Source of the DNA: UBA7359 sp963976795
GTDB taxonomy: Bacteria; Pseudomonadota; Gammaproteobacteria; Eutrophobiales; Eutrophobiaceae
Direction of reading: 5' to 3'
NCBI GenBank assembly: GCA_963976795.1
Contig: CAXBLT010000015.1
Coordinates: 18,180-82,179 of the forward strand
Length of the DNA: 64,000 nt
This document shows positions 33,699 to 44,142 of the stretch, piece after piece. Both the position numbers and the translations under genes were made by a program. Each line of letters opens with the position of its first letter. The stretch's first letter is position 1. The notes beneath the pieces were generated by a model. The model was not told the origin of the DNA. It saw only the letters and a list, made by a program, of their open reading frames with translations, and made no database searches.

Positions 33699-36600
33699 TA
33701 ATGACTTTCCTTGCTGTTCGATGTTGCATTTTTCAAAACGATGCCGCGGACAATGACGTAGAAAACCGGTGTTAAAAATAGTCCGACCATGGTCACACCT
33801 AACATGCCACTGAATACAGTCGTTCCCAACACTTGACGCATTTCTGCACCAGCGCCTTCCGCCAACATGAGTGGGACCACGCCAAGAATAAAAGCAAATG
33901 CCGTCATCAAGATAGGTCGTAACCGAATTTGTGCGGCCTCAATAGCGGCTTCGATATGATTCTTGCCTTCATCTTCACGTTGTCTGGCAAACTCCACCAT
34001 AAGAATCGCATTTTTACTGGCAAGACCTATGAGTACGATAAAACCAATTTGCGTCAGGATATTGTTGTCCATACCTCGAAACCAGACACCGATTAAGGCG
34101 AACAGGATACACAAAGGCACTATTAATATAATCGTGATCGGTAACGACCAACTTTCATATTGTGCAGTCAATAACAAGAAGACAAATAAAACACTCAATG
34201 GAAAAATGATGATGCCAACATTACCGCCCAGCTTTTCCTGCAATGCAATCTCAGTCCATTCGTAACTGATGCCTGCTGGTAATATCTTGCTTGCCAGATT
34301 TTCCATTTCGATCAAGGCCTCACCGGTGCTGATTCCGGGCACGCCCGTACCTTGTAATTCAGCTGCAGGATAGAGATTATAGCGCACGATTCGATCCGGC
34401 CCCTGAATTTGTTTTATCTTGACTATCGAACCTAATGGCACCATATCACCATTCGTGTTTTCAGCACGTAAGCGCATTATATCAGTTGGCTCCAATCGAT
34501 AAGGTGCGTCCGCCTGTGCAATCACCTGATAGGTTTTTCCAAAAAGATTGAAATCATTTACATACAGTGAGCCGAGATAGATTTGTAATGTTTCAAATAC
34601 ATTCTCGACTGGCACATCCATCATTTCTGCACGTGTGCGATCAATATCCAGATAATATTGCGGTGTACTGGAATCAGTCGTGCTGAATACCTGAGTTAAT
34701 TTCGGGTTTTGATTAGCCGCTCCGGCGAGTTCCCAGGTTGCTTTTTCGAGTGCCGGCAAACCACGCCCACTACGATCCTGTACGATCATCTTGAAACCGC
34801 CACCGCGACCCATGCCGCGTACCGGTGGTGGATCGATAACATAAAAAGACGCACCCTGAATACTGCTCAATGCACCATAGAGCTGACCGACAATTTCACT
34901 TGATGATTGACCTTCTCCACGTTCTTCAAAAGGTTTTAGTAAAACGAACATCGCTGCAGAATTACTCGCCGTAGTAAAGGTTGCGGCAGATAAGCCGGCA
35001 ATCGCGACGACATTAATGATGCCCGGGTTTTCTTGTACAATGCGGGTTGCTTCCTGCACAACTTCATCAGTTCTCTCCAACGAAGCACCTTTGGGTAAAT
35101 CAACCACTGTAATCAGGTAACCCTGATCTTGCTGAGGTATAAATCCACCCGGTATCTTCTGAAACAGAAGATAAGTACAGGCGATCAATATAACAAATAG
35201 ACACATCATGATGGCAGGCCGGCGGACCAGAACACAGATCACCTTGCCATATTTTTCTTTGCCGCTATCAAACACAGAATTAAACGCGCGGAAAAAAAAG
35301 TTTGTCTTATGAACTTCTCCCTCTCCATTATTAATGTGTTTTGGTGCCCTCAATAATAACTTTCCGAGTGCCGGACTGAGCGTTAGGGAATTAAATGCGG
35401 AAATAATTGTGGCAACAGAAATAGTCAATGCGAATTGTTTGAAAAATGCCCCCGGTATCCCCCCGAGAAATGCAGTCGGAATAAAGACGGCAACTAATAC
35501 CAATGCCATGGAAATCAGGGCGCTGCCTACCTCCGTCATGGTAACTCTCGCAGCTTCTCTTGGTGTCATACCTTTTTCCAGGTTTCTCTGGATATCTTCA
35601 ACGACAACAATCGCATCATCTACGACAATACCAATCGCTAACACCAGCCCAAACAAAGACAGGTTATTTAAGGAATAGCCTACGACCGACATGACGGCAA
35701 AGGTACCTATCAGAGAAACCGGGATTGCTACGACAGGGATCACGGCAGCACGCCAGGATTGCAGAAAAACGATAATAACCAGAACAACAAGAATGATCGC
35801 CTCGAAGATGGTCAGGTAAACTTTATCGATTGATTGTTCTATAAATTCAGTCGGGTTATAGACGATGCGGTACGCAATCCCCGGCGGAAAAGATTTGGAC
35901 AGTTTTTCCATTGTCGCGATAATATTATCTGCCGTTTCCAAGGCATTACTTCCGGGTCGTTGAAATATTCCGATAGCAACTGCATTTTGGCCATTGAGAT
36001 AACTGTTCCTCACATAATCACGACCGCCAATTTCAATCCTTGCAACATCTTTTAGACGAGTCAGCCTTCCATCTTCACCGCGTTTTACGATGACATTGTC
36101 AAACTGATCGGCATCAATAAACCGTCCTTGAGCCGTGATGGTGTATTGAAAGGCATTGTCTGCAGACATGGGTGGTTGACCCAGTTTGCCGGCTGCAACC
36201 TGTACATTCTGTGCACGCAGTGAGGCGACAACTTCCTGTGCTGATAATTGAAAGGCAGTCATCCTTTCCGGGTTTAACCATATGCGCATGCTGTATTCAC
36301 GCGCACCAAACACAATAAGATCACCTACCCCTTCAATACGTGCGATTTCATCACGCACCTGTAGCAATGCGTAATTACTGATATAGAGTTCATCGAGACT
36401 GTTGTCCGGCGATTCAAGATGCACCACCATCATCAAGTCCGGTGAGCTTTTCTGGGCAATGACACCGAGTCGACGCACTTCTTCCGGTAACTTGGGTTCT
36501 GCCTTGGCAATACGATTTTGTACCAATACCTGTGCCGTATCGAGATCCGTGCCCTGCTTAAACGTAATGGTTAATGACATCGCACCATCGCTGGTTGATT

Positions 36601-36847
36601 GCGATGTCATGTAGAGCATGTTTTCTATACCATTTATTTCCTGCTCGATCGGTGTAGCAATAGTGTCGGCAATAATTTCCGGTGACGCACCGGGGTAGGT
36701 CGCGTTGACCACTATCGTTGGTGGAGCGATCTCGGGATATTGTGTGATGGGTAAATCACTGTAGGATAATGTTCCAACGATGACGATCAGTATAGAAATG
36801 ACCGCAGCAAAACGTGGTCTGTCGATAAAGAAATGACCGAATTTCAT
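33698..36847 (-). CDS. RND multidrug efflux pump, AcrB/MexB-like (HAE1)
   Basis: Inner-membrane proton-driven pump. The 1049-residue length and the 12-helix layout with two large periplasmic loops fit the HAE1 family: FFIDRPRFAAVISILI at the start, GIVVDDAIVVVED with the paired aspartates of the proton path, and LASKNAILMVEFA in the second half. It likely expels hydrophobic drugs or bile-like compounds; substrates are not readable. It lies 6 bp behind the adaptor gene. Confidence 0.95.
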   Translation of the reverse strand: MKFGHFFIDRPRFAAVISILIVIVGTLSYSDLPITQYPEIAPPTIVVNATYPGASPEIIADTIATPIEQEINGIENMLYMTSQSTSDGAMSLTITFKQGTDLDTAQVLVQNRIAKAEPKLPEEVRRLGVIAQKSSPDLMMVVHLESPDNSLDELYISNYALLQVRDEIARIEGVGDLIVFGAREYSMRIWLNPERMTAFQLSAQEVVASLRAQNVQVAAGKLGQPPMSADNAFQYTITAQGRFIDADQFDNVIVKRGEDGRLTRLKDVARIEIGGRDYVRNSYLNGQNAVAIGIFQRPGSNALETADNIIATMEKLSKSFPPGIAYRIVYNPTEFIEQSIDKVYLTIFEAIILVVLVIIVFLQSWRAAVIPVVAIPVSLIGTFAVMSVVGYSLNNLSLFGLVLAIGIVVDDAIVVVEDIQRNLEKGMTPREAARVTMTEVGSALISMALVLVAVFIPTAFLGGIPGAFFKQFALTISVATIISAFNSLTLSPALGKLLLRAPKHINNGEGEVHKTNFFFRAFNSVFDSGKEKYGKVICVLVRRPAIMMCLFVILIACTYLLFQKIPGGFIPQQDQGYLITVVDLPKGASLERTDEVVQEATRIVQENPGIINVVAIAGLSAATFTTASNSAAMFVLLKPFEERGEGQSSSEIVGQLYGALSSIQGASFYVIDPPPVRGMGRGGGFKMIVQDRSGRGLPALEKATWELAGAANQNPKLTQVFSTTDSSTPQYYLDIDRTRAEMMDVPVENVFETLQIYLGSLYVNDFNLFGKTYQVIAQADAPYRLEPTDIMRLRAENTNGDMVPLGSIVKIKQIQGPDRIVRYNLYPAAELQGTGVPGISTGEALIEMENLASKILPAGISYEWTEIALQEKLGGNVGIIIFPLSVLFVFLLLTAQYESWSLPITIILIVPLCILFALIGVWFRGMDNNILTQIGFIVLIGLASKNAILMVEFARQREDEGKNHIEAAIEAAQIRLRPILMTAFAFILGVVPLMLAEGAGAEMRQVLGTTVFSGMLGVTMVGLFLTPVFYVIVRGIVLKNATSNSKESH

Positions 36848-36853
36848 GATAGC

Positions 36854-38038
36854 TTATCCTTGTTCGTTTACAGATATTTCTATCGTGCTTGTTTCGGGTA
36901 ACACCTTCATGCCTGCTCTAACGCGTTGGATTCCATTTATGACGATTCTGTCTTCTTTCTTAAGTCCTGAACGTATGACACGTAATCCATCTTGCATATT
37001 GCCGGTTTTAATTTGACGACGTTCAACCGTATCGTTTTCATCCAGGACATAAACAAAACGTATAGTCTGATCAACACTGATAGCAGAATCAGGAATGAGC
37101 AATGCTTCATAGGGGCCTTCACCCAGTAGTTTCACATCAACGAACATGCCTGGCACAAGGAGGAATCCAGGATTTTCTAGTATTGCACGACAACGCATCG
37201 TCCCGGTAGCCAGATCAATCTGGTTATCAACAAAATCCATTTGACCTTTATGCGTATACTCATCTTCATCTGCAAGACGCAGTAATACCGGATTAGGCGT
37301 CATGCGTGAACTCTTACGTGTACCGGCCATATCCATGCGTGTGTAATGTAAGACACTGTGCTCATCCGCAGTAAAATAAACGTAAATCGGATCAAGAGAA
37401 ACAATGGTGGTTAATAAACTGGAATCGAAATCACCACCCGTAACCAAATTACCTTTGGTAACGCGAGTGCGACTTATACGACCACTAACCGGCGCTTTAA
37501 TATGCGTAAATTCAACATTTAATTCCGCCGCTGTTATCGTTGCCATTGTCGATTCAACTGCTGCTATTGCAGCACGTTTCTGACTCCCACGTGAATCGAG
37601 TTCTTCTTCCGAAATAGCACGAGATTTGTACAATTTTTCTGCTCGAGTCAGATCATTTTCAGCTAATTCCAGTGCAGCCTTGGCACGGGTTAATTCAGAC
37701 TTGGCTTGATCCAGAATAGCTTGATAAGGGCGTGGGTCAATCACATAGAGCAAATCGCCAGCCTTTACTAAACTCCCTTCTTCAAAATAGATAGATTGTA
37801 AGTAACCACTTACTCTTGGTCGTATTTCAACAGATTCAACCGCATAGAGCCTACCGGTAAATTCATCCCAATCGGTGACATCGTTAATCAGAGGCGTCGC
37901 CACTGTTACCTGTGGGGCTGGTTGTTCGGGAGGTGGCACTTGTGAGGAATCTTTTTCACAAGCCACAAGCATCATCAAGATAAACGTAAATAGGATACGT
38001 GCCTGATATATAGGATGACTTATAAATAATTTGTTCAT
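36854..38038 (-). CDS. RND efflux periplasmic adaptor lipoprotein, AcrA/MexA-like
   Basis: Links pump and outer-membrane channel. The 394-residue protein has a lipoprotein signal with lipobox LVAC (Cys27), a lipoyl-like domain (GYLQSIYFEEGSLVKAGDLLYVIDPRPY), an alpha-hairpin with coiled-coil character (about 100-165), and a beta-barrel domain. First gene of the operon, divergent from a tetR gene with a palindrome in the shared promoter. Confidence 0.94.
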   Translation of the reverse strand: MNKLFISHPIYQARILFTFILMMLVACEKDSSQVPPPEQPAPQVTVATPLINDVTDWDEFTGRLYAVESVEIRPRVSGYLQSIYFEEGSLVKAGDLLYVIDPRPYQAILDQAKSELTRAKAALELAENDLTRAEKLYKSRAISEEELDSRGSQKRAAIAAVESTMATITAAELNVEFTHIKAPVSGRISRTRVTKGNLVTGGDFDSSLLTTIVSLDPIYVYFTADEHSVLHYTRMDMAGTRKSSRMTPNPVLLRLADEDEYTHKGQMDFVDNQIDLATGTMRCRAILENPGFLLVPGMFVDVKLLGEGPYEALLIPDSAISVDQTIRFVYVLDENDTVERRQIKTGNMQDGLRVIRSGLKKEDRIVINGIQRVRAGMKVLPETSTIEISVNEQG

Positions 38039-38091
38039 GCGAGTTTTAACCTTAAAGTCTAGACATTATAATGACACGACAACTATTGCTA

Positions 38092-38105
38092 ACTGACCAG
38101 TCAGT
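38092..38105. promoter_or_regulatory. Candidate TetR operator
   Basis: ACTGAC-CA-GTCAGT is a perfect 6-bp inverted repeat with a 2-bp centre, in the 135-bp gap between the divergent adaptor and tetR genes. A further direct GTCAG extends it. Operators of this shape are common for AcrR-type repressors. Confidence 0.6.
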
Positions 38106-38173
38106 CAGTATTATAAGTGCATCTTTAGCTTGCGCAACTACTATTTCAATAATATGACCAAGGTATATTTAAT

Positions 38174-38788
38174 ATGAATGCAGAACCAGCATCGTGTCGA
38201 CGTAAGGAAGGCCGACCCAAAGAAATTCTCACAGCAGCATTACAAGAGTTTTCAATTAATGGATTTGCTGGCACCCGGCTGGAAGATGTTGCCACGCGCG
38301 CAGGAATCTGCAAAGGCACTATTTATTTGTATTTCAAATCAAAGGAAGAACTATTTGTTGAAGTAGTTAGAGACCGAATATTGCCTCATATTGAGCAACT
38401 GGAAAACATCAACGAACGTCCAGAAGGCACTGCCAAAGTCCTCCTGCGACAACAACTAACGACTATTTATCAAGAGTTACTTTCTACGGATGCACGGTTC
38501 ATTCCCAAATTGATTATCAGTGAAGGTTCTCGCTTTCCAGAACTCGCCCAATTTTATTTTGAAGAAATTATTACCCGTATTCACAAGGTGAGCCAAAGTA
38601 TCATTGCACGTGGCGTAACGGCAGGTGAATTTAGAGAATCAGCATTGAACTGGGAGCAGCAAGCCATACTCGGTCCAGCATTATCAGCGGTAATCTGGAT
38701 AACCGTATTTAATGAATTTGAAGCATTAGATCTGGATGCTTACCTGAAAACACATATAGATTTATTGCTACATGGCTTAGAAAAATAA
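38174..38788 (+). CDS. TetR/AcrR-family repressor of the RND operon
   Basis: A 204-residue regulator with the TetR helix-turn-helix at the N-terminus (LEDVATRAGICKGTIYLYFKS) and a ligand-binding domain with the YDxx-type C-terminal segment. It is divergent from the efflux genes, the usual position of a local repressor that is released by pump substrates. Confidence 0.9.
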   Translation: MNAEPASCRRKEGRPKEILTAALQEFSINGFAGTRLEDVATRAGICKGTIYLYFKSKEELFVEVVRDRILPHIEQLENINERPEGTAKVLLRQQLTTIYQELLSTDARFIPKLIISEGSRFPELAQFYFEEIITRIHKVSQSIIARGVTAGEFRESALNWEQQAILGPALSAVIWITVFNEFEALDLDAYLKTHIDLLLHGLEK

Positions 38789-38863
38789 GCTGCGGCGAAT
38801 GTTTTTTATTGATCCGCAGTTACGCTTCGATAACACTAATGTAACCAAATTCTTCCTTAGCAA

Positions 38864-39298
38864 TTGAAAAACACAACTACAACTACAACAACACCTTGCT
38901 CATTAGTTCGTCGTCTTGCAGCATTATTCTACGATTGCTTATTACTCACCACCGTTCTGTTTTTTGCCACCGCCATCTTAATGCCGTTCGTCGGCGGCGA
39001 TGCGATTGAAAGCGGTAATCTTTCCTACAACGTCTTTCTATTATTAATTAGCTACCTGTATTTCGCTTGGCATTGGGTAAAAGGCGGGCAAACATTAGGC
39101 ATGCGTAGCTGGCATATTTTTGTCATTAACGATTCAATGCAAAAACCAAACTGGAAACAGGCATCGCTAAGATTCTTCTCTGCACTGCTGTCTTTATTAT
39201 TGCTCGGGCTTGGTTTTCTCTGGTCTTTATTTGATAAAAACAAACTCGCTTTGCATGACCATCTTTCAAAAACCAGATTGATTGTAAGCAAGGATTAG
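38864..39298 (+). CDS. RDD-family membrane protein
   Basis: A 144-residue protein with the RDD domain: RRLAALFYDCLLLTTV at the first helix, WHWVKGGQTLGMRSW at the second, and LSKTRLIV at the end. RDD proteins are of uncertain function; some are linked to sodium tolerance. A stop codon lies two codons upstream, so translation must begin at TTG 38864 or further inside; the poly-Thr start (KNTTTTTTTP) is unusual. Confidence 0.82.
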   Translation: MKNTTTTTTTPCSLVRRLAALFYDCLLLTTVLFFATAILMPFVGGDAIESGNLSYNVFLLLISYLYFAWHWVKGGQTLGMRSWHIFVINDSMQKPNWKQASLRFFSALLSLLLLGLGFLWSLFDKNKLALHDHLSKTRLIVSKD

Positions 39299-39308
39299 TT
39301 TAAATAAT

Positions 39309-40370
39309 TTAATAACTATTACTTAGCCTGTAATAGATATAAGAAAAAACCGCAATCGTAGGCAAACAAACACTTAGAAATGTCGGCACGCCGTAAACAA
39401 TGCCAAGATGGCCGCTCACCTGATTTAATAAATGAAAAGTAATACCGATTAGAGCACCAATAAAAACACGTTGGCCTAAACCCATTGGTCGCGCCTCACA
39501 CCTGACAACACAGATTGACAACAATATCATCGCGATGATTGAAAATGGGCTGATCAATTTTGACCAGAAAGCTTGCACATATTGTTTGCTACTTTGATTA
39601 TTGGCCTTGAGATAATCGATATAACTAATCAAGCCTATAATAGACAAATAACGTGGCTTGATGGTAACCATATTAATAACCTCTGGGCTTAATAATGCTT
39701 CCCACTCAGCGGTATCGTAATGATTGTTTGTTACTTGTTCCTCAGTAATTTCAGTTTTTAAAATATCATGCAGCACCCATTTATCTTGATCATATTCTGC
39801 GTGCTTTGCATAGATACTCGACCTCAGATGATGTTCTTTATCGAATTCATAAATGTAGATTTCCTCAACCCGGTCTCCAGGCAATATCTTTCTTATATTG
39901 ATGTAATTATCGCCATCACGAGACCAAAACCCGTGCTTTGTTTTCATAGAAATTTGCTTGGTCAACGCGATTGAACGTTTCTGTTGCGCAGCCTGTTCTG
40001 TCACTGGCGCTATTACTTCTCCGATTAATATGCTGATAACAACAAAGACCAGGCCCGTCTTGATTAATGAATAGGCCAACTGCGCTTGTGATACTCCTGA
40101 CGTGCGTATAACCGCCAGTTCAGATGTGTTTGCTAGCATACCAAGTGCCGCCATACTGCCAATGACAATCGCTATCGGAAAAAGCTCATAACTCAACCGT
40201 GGGATGGTTAGCAGCACATATTGAATAGCATCTGCTACTCCGTAATTACCTCGGCCAGTATCATCGAGTTGATCTACCAAAGAGAAAAATGAAAATACGG
40301 CAACCAGTGCAAACAAAGCTAATATGCTGGTAACGAGAATGCTTCGCCCTATGTATCGATCAAGTATCAT
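39309..40370 (-). CDS. lptG: LPS export permease LptG
   Basis: With LptF and the ATPase LptB it extracts lipopolysaccharide from the inner membrane and passes it to LptC/LptA. The 353-residue protein has six membrane helices around a periplasmic beta-jellyroll and begins MILDRYIGRSILVTS. ELAVIRTSGVSQAQLA is the conserved coupling helix. It starts 5 bp after lptF. Confidence 0.94.
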   Translation of the reverse strand: MILDRYIGRSILVTSILALFALVAVFSFFSLVDQLDDTGRGNYGVADAIQYVLLTIPRLSYELFPIAIVIGSMAALGMLANTSELAVIRTSGVSQAQLAYSLIKTGLVFVVISILIGEVIAPVTEQAAQQKRSIALTKQISMKTKHGFWSRDGDNYINIRKILPGDRVEEIYIYEFDKEHHLRSSIYAKHAEYDQDKWVLHDILKTEITEEQVTNNHYDTAEWEALLSPEVINMVTIKPRYLSIIGLISYIDYLKANNQSSKQYVQAFWSKLISPFSIIAMILLSICVVRCEARPMGLGQRVFIGALIGITFHLLNQVSGHLGIVYGVPTFLSVCLPTIAVFSYIYYRLSNSY

Positions 40371-40375
40371 TTATT

Positions 40376-41485
40376 TCACGGACCATCTGCTGGAATAAAT
40401 TGATGTTCATCGCCATCTTTTTTCATGTATCTATATTTTGGCAAATAATAAAATGTCAGTAATACCGCTATTAATATTATGTGCACCCACCACAAGCCAA
40501 TGAAACCAGGTAAAACATCTCGGCTCAGTAAGGTCTTTGCAATACCGAGTAAATTGCTATAAATGAGATAGATTGAGATACCAATTACAAATGGCATATA
40601 TCGTCGTTCACTGGTGTGCGATTGAATCAACAGTATTGCAAGTAGTGACAACAACAAGCAGGACAGGATTAGCGAAATACGCCATTGAAACTCGGCTTGG
40701 TGTTCCTTGTTGCCGGACCCCATTATTTCAGCCGTTGATAACGCGCCCATTTTCCCACCAGCGGCATTGGTCTCTGCGCTCTCTGTAAGAATTGCGTATT
40801 TTTCATATTCAGTAATCTGGTAATCAAGTAAGCCTGGTTCGGCTACATAGCGCCGCCCATCACTGAAGACGATGTATTTGTTTCCCGATTTTTTATCGAC
40901 TTTAAACTTGGCACTATCAGAGGTTAGAACCCCAAGGTTTGCGTTTTGCCTTACTTGCAAAAACACCTCGTCCATGGAAACGTTATCGGGCGATGGCTTT
41001 TGAACGTAAACAACACGGTCACCTTTGCTAAACTCCTTAAACTGCCCGGCTTTAATCCCCGAAATATCAGATTCTTGTTTGGCCCTCTCTTTCAGATTGT
41101 GAACACCCTGCTCTGCCCAAGGTGCAAAATACAAGGTAATCACAGACACAAACAAACAAAATACAAAAGCAAACCGAAAAACCACACCTATCTGAAACAG
41201 TTTACTGACACCAGACGCGGCCAGAATCACCAGCTCTCTGTCACTAGACATACGCGAGAAAGCGAGCAACATGCCCACAAGTATCGAGATCGGTAAGATC
41301 TTTGGCAATGTCGCTAACATCTTATAAGCCAACATTAAGAACACCATATCTGCAGGCAAACTGCCTTCTGCCGCGTCTGCAAGAAAACCCACGAAACGAT
41401 TACTAGCTATAACAAGGACAAGCAAACTCAGTATCCACAATAGTTTTTGCAACAACTCCCTGTAGATGTAGTGCTGGATAATCAC
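40376..41485 (-). CDS. lptF: LPS export permease LptF
   Basis: Partner permease of LptG. The 369-residue protein begins MIIQHYIYRELLQKLLW and has six helices with a periplasmic jellyroll domain. ELVILAASGVSKLFQIG is the coupling helix. It is the first gene of the lptFG pair and is divergent from pepA, the conserved arrangement in gammaproteobacteria. Confidence 0.95.
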   Translation of the reverse strand: MIIQHYIYRELLQKLLWILSLLVLVIASNRFVGFLADAAEGSLPADMVFLMLAYKMLATLPKILPISILVGMLLAFSRMSSDRELVILAASGVSKLFQIGVVFRFAFVFCLFVSVITLYFAPWAEQGVHNLKERAKQESDISGIKAGQFKEFSKGDRVVYVQKPSPDNVSMDEVFLQVRQNANLGVLTSDSAKFKVDKKSGNKYIVFSDGRRYVAEPGLLDYQITEYEKYAILTESAETNAAGGKMGALSTAEIMGSGNKEHQAEFQWRISLILSCLLLSLLAILLIQSHTSERRYMPFVIGISIYLIYSNLLGIAKTLLSRDVLPGFIGLWWVHIILIAVLLTFYYLPKYRYMKKDGDEHQFIPADGP

Positions 41486-41703
41486 AATTCTGGCCTCATA
41501 CTAAAACCCGGCTTTGCTTAGTTGGAGATAAATGAATAAACTTGACTAAAATTACGGTTTTGACCATTTTTCACTGTTTTTAACAAAAAACGAAACGATT
41601 ATGACACGCTTGATGTCAAAGTGCAGAATAAATTAACTCATCACTGTAACTAGATTAACCAAACAATAATCTACATAAAGGTGTTAACAACCCTGGAGCT
41701 GGT

Positions 41704-43194
41704 ATGGATTTCAATATAAAAAGCGGCAACCCTGAAAAACAACGAACAGCTTGCGTCATCGTTGGTATTTTTGAATCGAGAAGACTATCAACTGCGGCTA
41801 AAGCCATTGATGCGGTGAGTAAAAAATACTTATCAAACCTGATTCGTCGTGGCGATATGGATGGCAACAAAGGGCAATATTTACTGCTTCACAATGTTCC
41901 CGGCATGATTGCCGACCGCGTGTTGTTAATCGGTTGTGGTAAAGAAAGAGAAATCGATGACCGTACCTACCGCACAATTATAGCGAACAGTATACAAGCT
42001 CTGAATAACACGGGCTCACTCGATGGTGTTAACTACCTCAGTGAATTGACTATAAAAGGACGTGATCATCACTGGAAGATCAGACAAGCAGTGCAAGTTG
42101 CAGAACACAGTTTGTATCAATTTGATGAATTAAAAACAAAAAAGAAAGCTAATAGACGTCCGTTACGAAAAATTACATTTACCGTCCCTACCCGACGTGA
42201 ATTACCACAAGGTGAAATCGCCGTGCGAGAAGGACGGGCAATTGCCAATGGTATTAAGTTTACCCGTGACCTTGCCAACAGACCTTCTAATGTATGTACG
42301 CCAACCTATCTTGCGCAACAAGCAACTGCGTTAGGCAAAGGTCATCGTTCACTGACGATAGATATTCTAGAAGAAGCCGACATGAAAAAACTGGGTATGG
42401 GTTCCTTACTCTCTGTATCACAAGGTTCCGCCAGACCAGCAAAACTAATCACCATGGAGTACAAAGGCTCTAAAAAAACACAGAAGCCAATCGTATTAGT
42501 GGGCAAAGGTGTGACTTTTGATACTGGCGGGATATCGCTTAAACCTGGCGCTGCGATGGATGAAATGAAATACGATATGTGTGGTGCGGCAAGTGTTTTT
42601 GGCACTATCTCGGCTGTAGCAGAACTGGGTTTACCGGTAAATGTCGTTGGTGTCGTGCCAGCCGTCGAAAATATGCCCAGTAGCACTGCAACTAACCCAG
42701 GTGATATCTTTACCAGCATGTCGGGACAAACCATTGAGGTACTGAATACTGACGCTGAAGGTCGATTAATACTGTGCGATGCCATTACCTACAGTGAACG
42801 TTTTAATCCTGAAGTCGTTATCGATATTGCAACCTTAACCGGAGCGTGTGTAGTTGCACTTGGTAAACACGCAACTGGCTTACTGAGTAATCATAATCCT
42901 CTAGCTAGAGAATTGCTCAATGCCGGCGATGAATCCGGTGACCGTGCATGGCAGTTGCCGTTATGGGATGAATATCAACAACAGTTGAATAGCCCCTTTG
43001 CAGATATGGCAAATATCGGTGGCAGAGATGCCGGCACAATCACCGCAGCCTGTTTCTTGTCGCGCTTTGCAGAGAAATATCATTGGGCTCACCTGGATAT
43101 TGCTGGCACCGCCTGGATCTCGGGGAATAACAAAGGTGCTACTGGACGACCAGTTTCATTATTGATGCAATATATACTTAATCAAGCAAACTAA
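41704..43194 (+). CDS. pepA: Cytosol (leucyl) aminopeptidase PepA
   Basis: A two-metal M17 peptidase that removes N-terminal residues; in E. coli it also binds DNA. The 496-residue protein contains GKGVTFDTGGISLKP (metal Lys and Asp), MKYDMCGAA and the signature NTDAEGRL. It is followed after 18 bp by holC and then valS, the classical order pepA-holC-valS. Confidence 0.97.
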   Translation: MDFNIKSGNPEKQRTACVIVGIFESRRLSTAAKAIDAVSKKYLSNLIRRGDMDGNKGQYLLLHNVPGMIADRVLLIGCGKEREIDDRTYRTIIANSIQALNNTGSLDGVNYLSELTIKGRDHHWKIRQAVQVAEHSLYQFDELKTKKKANRRPLRKITFTVPTRRELPQGEIAVREGRAIANGIKFTRDLANRPSNVCTPTYLAQQATALGKGHRSLTIDILEEADMKKLGMGSLLSVSQGSARPAKLITMEYKGSKKTQKPIVLVGKGVTFDTGGISLKPGAAMDEMKYDMCGAASVFGTISAVAELGLPVNVVGVVPAVENMPSSTATNPGDIFTSMSGQTIEVLNTDAEGRLILCDAITYSERFNPEVVIDIATLTGACVVALGKHATGLLSNHNPLARELLNAGDESGDRAWQLPLWDEYQQQLNSPFADMANIGGRDAGTITAACFLSRFAEKYHWAHLDIAGTAWISGNNKGATGRPVSLLMQYILNQAN

Positions 43195-43212
43195 TATTGA
43201 GGTTTCACCACT

Positions 43213-43653
43213 GTGTCGCGTGTTGATTTTTACATCTTGTCTGAGGGTAACAATGTCGACAGGTTTGCCTGTGCCATAGCAACTAAAGCCTGGGCAAGCG
43301 GAAATAGAGTGCATATCCATACTCAATCTGATGAAAATGCAACCAAGTTTGATGACTTACTCTGGATATATAAAGATATCAGTTTCGTGCCACATGAAAT
43401 ATTTAATGGGAATACCCATGACGACACACCCGTTACAATCGGCTATGGGGGGCATTTCCCAAAATCATCACAAGTGATGATCAACCTTGGCCCTGACATT
43501 CCTGAATTTACTTCCAGCTTTGATAGGGTAGTTGAGATTGTCGGCGGTACTGAATCAAACAAACAATTAGCTCGCCAACGCTATCGCCAGTATAAAGAAG
43601 CCGAATACGAAATACATGATCACAAGATTGAAAACCTGACAGAGCATGATTGA
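43213..43653 (+). CDS. holC: DNA polymerase III subunit chi (HolC)
   Basis: Chi connects the clamp loader to single-strand-binding protein. The 146-residue protein starts at GTG with VDFYIL and has the family features NRVHIHTQSDENATKFDDLLW and SFVPHEIF. It overlaps the next small gene by 8 bp. Confidence 0.93.
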   Translation: MSRVDFYILSEGNNVDRFACAIATKAWASGNRVHIHTQSDENATKFDDLLWIYKDISFVPHEIFNGNTHDDTPVTIGYGGHFPKSSQVMINLGPDIPEFTSSFDRVVEIVGGTESNKQLARQRYRQYKEAEYEIHDHKIENLTEHD

Positions 43654-44044
43654 TTCTTCACACCCCCCACCAAAACCATTGTCTGATACAGACCGAAACA
43701 ATCTGGTTAACCGGATTGATGAGCTAGAACAACTACTGGCTAAGAAAAAGACAGAATCAAAGCGAGCAAAACTACCGCGCCTAAAAGTAGGCACAGATGG
43801 TATCCCTGTTTTAGTAGATCTTTTTTCTCAAGATGATCTGACTCAGGATCTGGAGCAGACTTTTCAGCAAATTGATAAAGACGACCAACTTATCAATGAC
43901 ATCATTGAAAAAGTCGATAAGGAAATATCTGGGGATTTGGATGAATTAATCCTAATGCTCAAGGACAGCATCATTGATGAAGTAAAAACACGACTACTCG
44001 AAGAATTTCATACCAAAAAAGATAACACCGACAACAAGGAATAA
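43646..44044 (+). CDS. Conserved hypothetical protein between holC and valS
   Basis: A 132-residue soluble protein, rich in Asp, Glu and Lys, with probable coiled-coil helices (LVNRIDELEQLLAKKK and the region 70-115). A LPRLKVGTDGIPVLVDLF segment separates them. Genes of this kind occur at this site in many gammaproteobacteria but no function is known to me. It overlaps holC by 8 bp. Confidence 0.72.
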   Translation: MIDSSHPPPKPLSDTDRNNLVNRIDELEQLLAKKKTESKRAKLPRLKVGTDGIPVLVDLFSQDDLTQDLEQTFQQIDKDDQLINDIIEKVDKEISGDLDELILMLKDSIIDEVKTRLLEEFHTKKDNTDNKE

Positions 44045-44142
44045 CTGAATAAAGATTGCCCTAAACAGCCTCCTTGTGGACAATACGCCTCCCAATAATA
44101 AGGCTTCTTATCATTTAGCCCTAAATAATATTTGTTATAAAG

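Noticed and set aside
38780..38825. CTGCGG/CCGCAG inverted repeat after tetR as terminator
   Set aside because: The stem is short with a long loop, and the T-run lies inside the loop instead of behind the stem.
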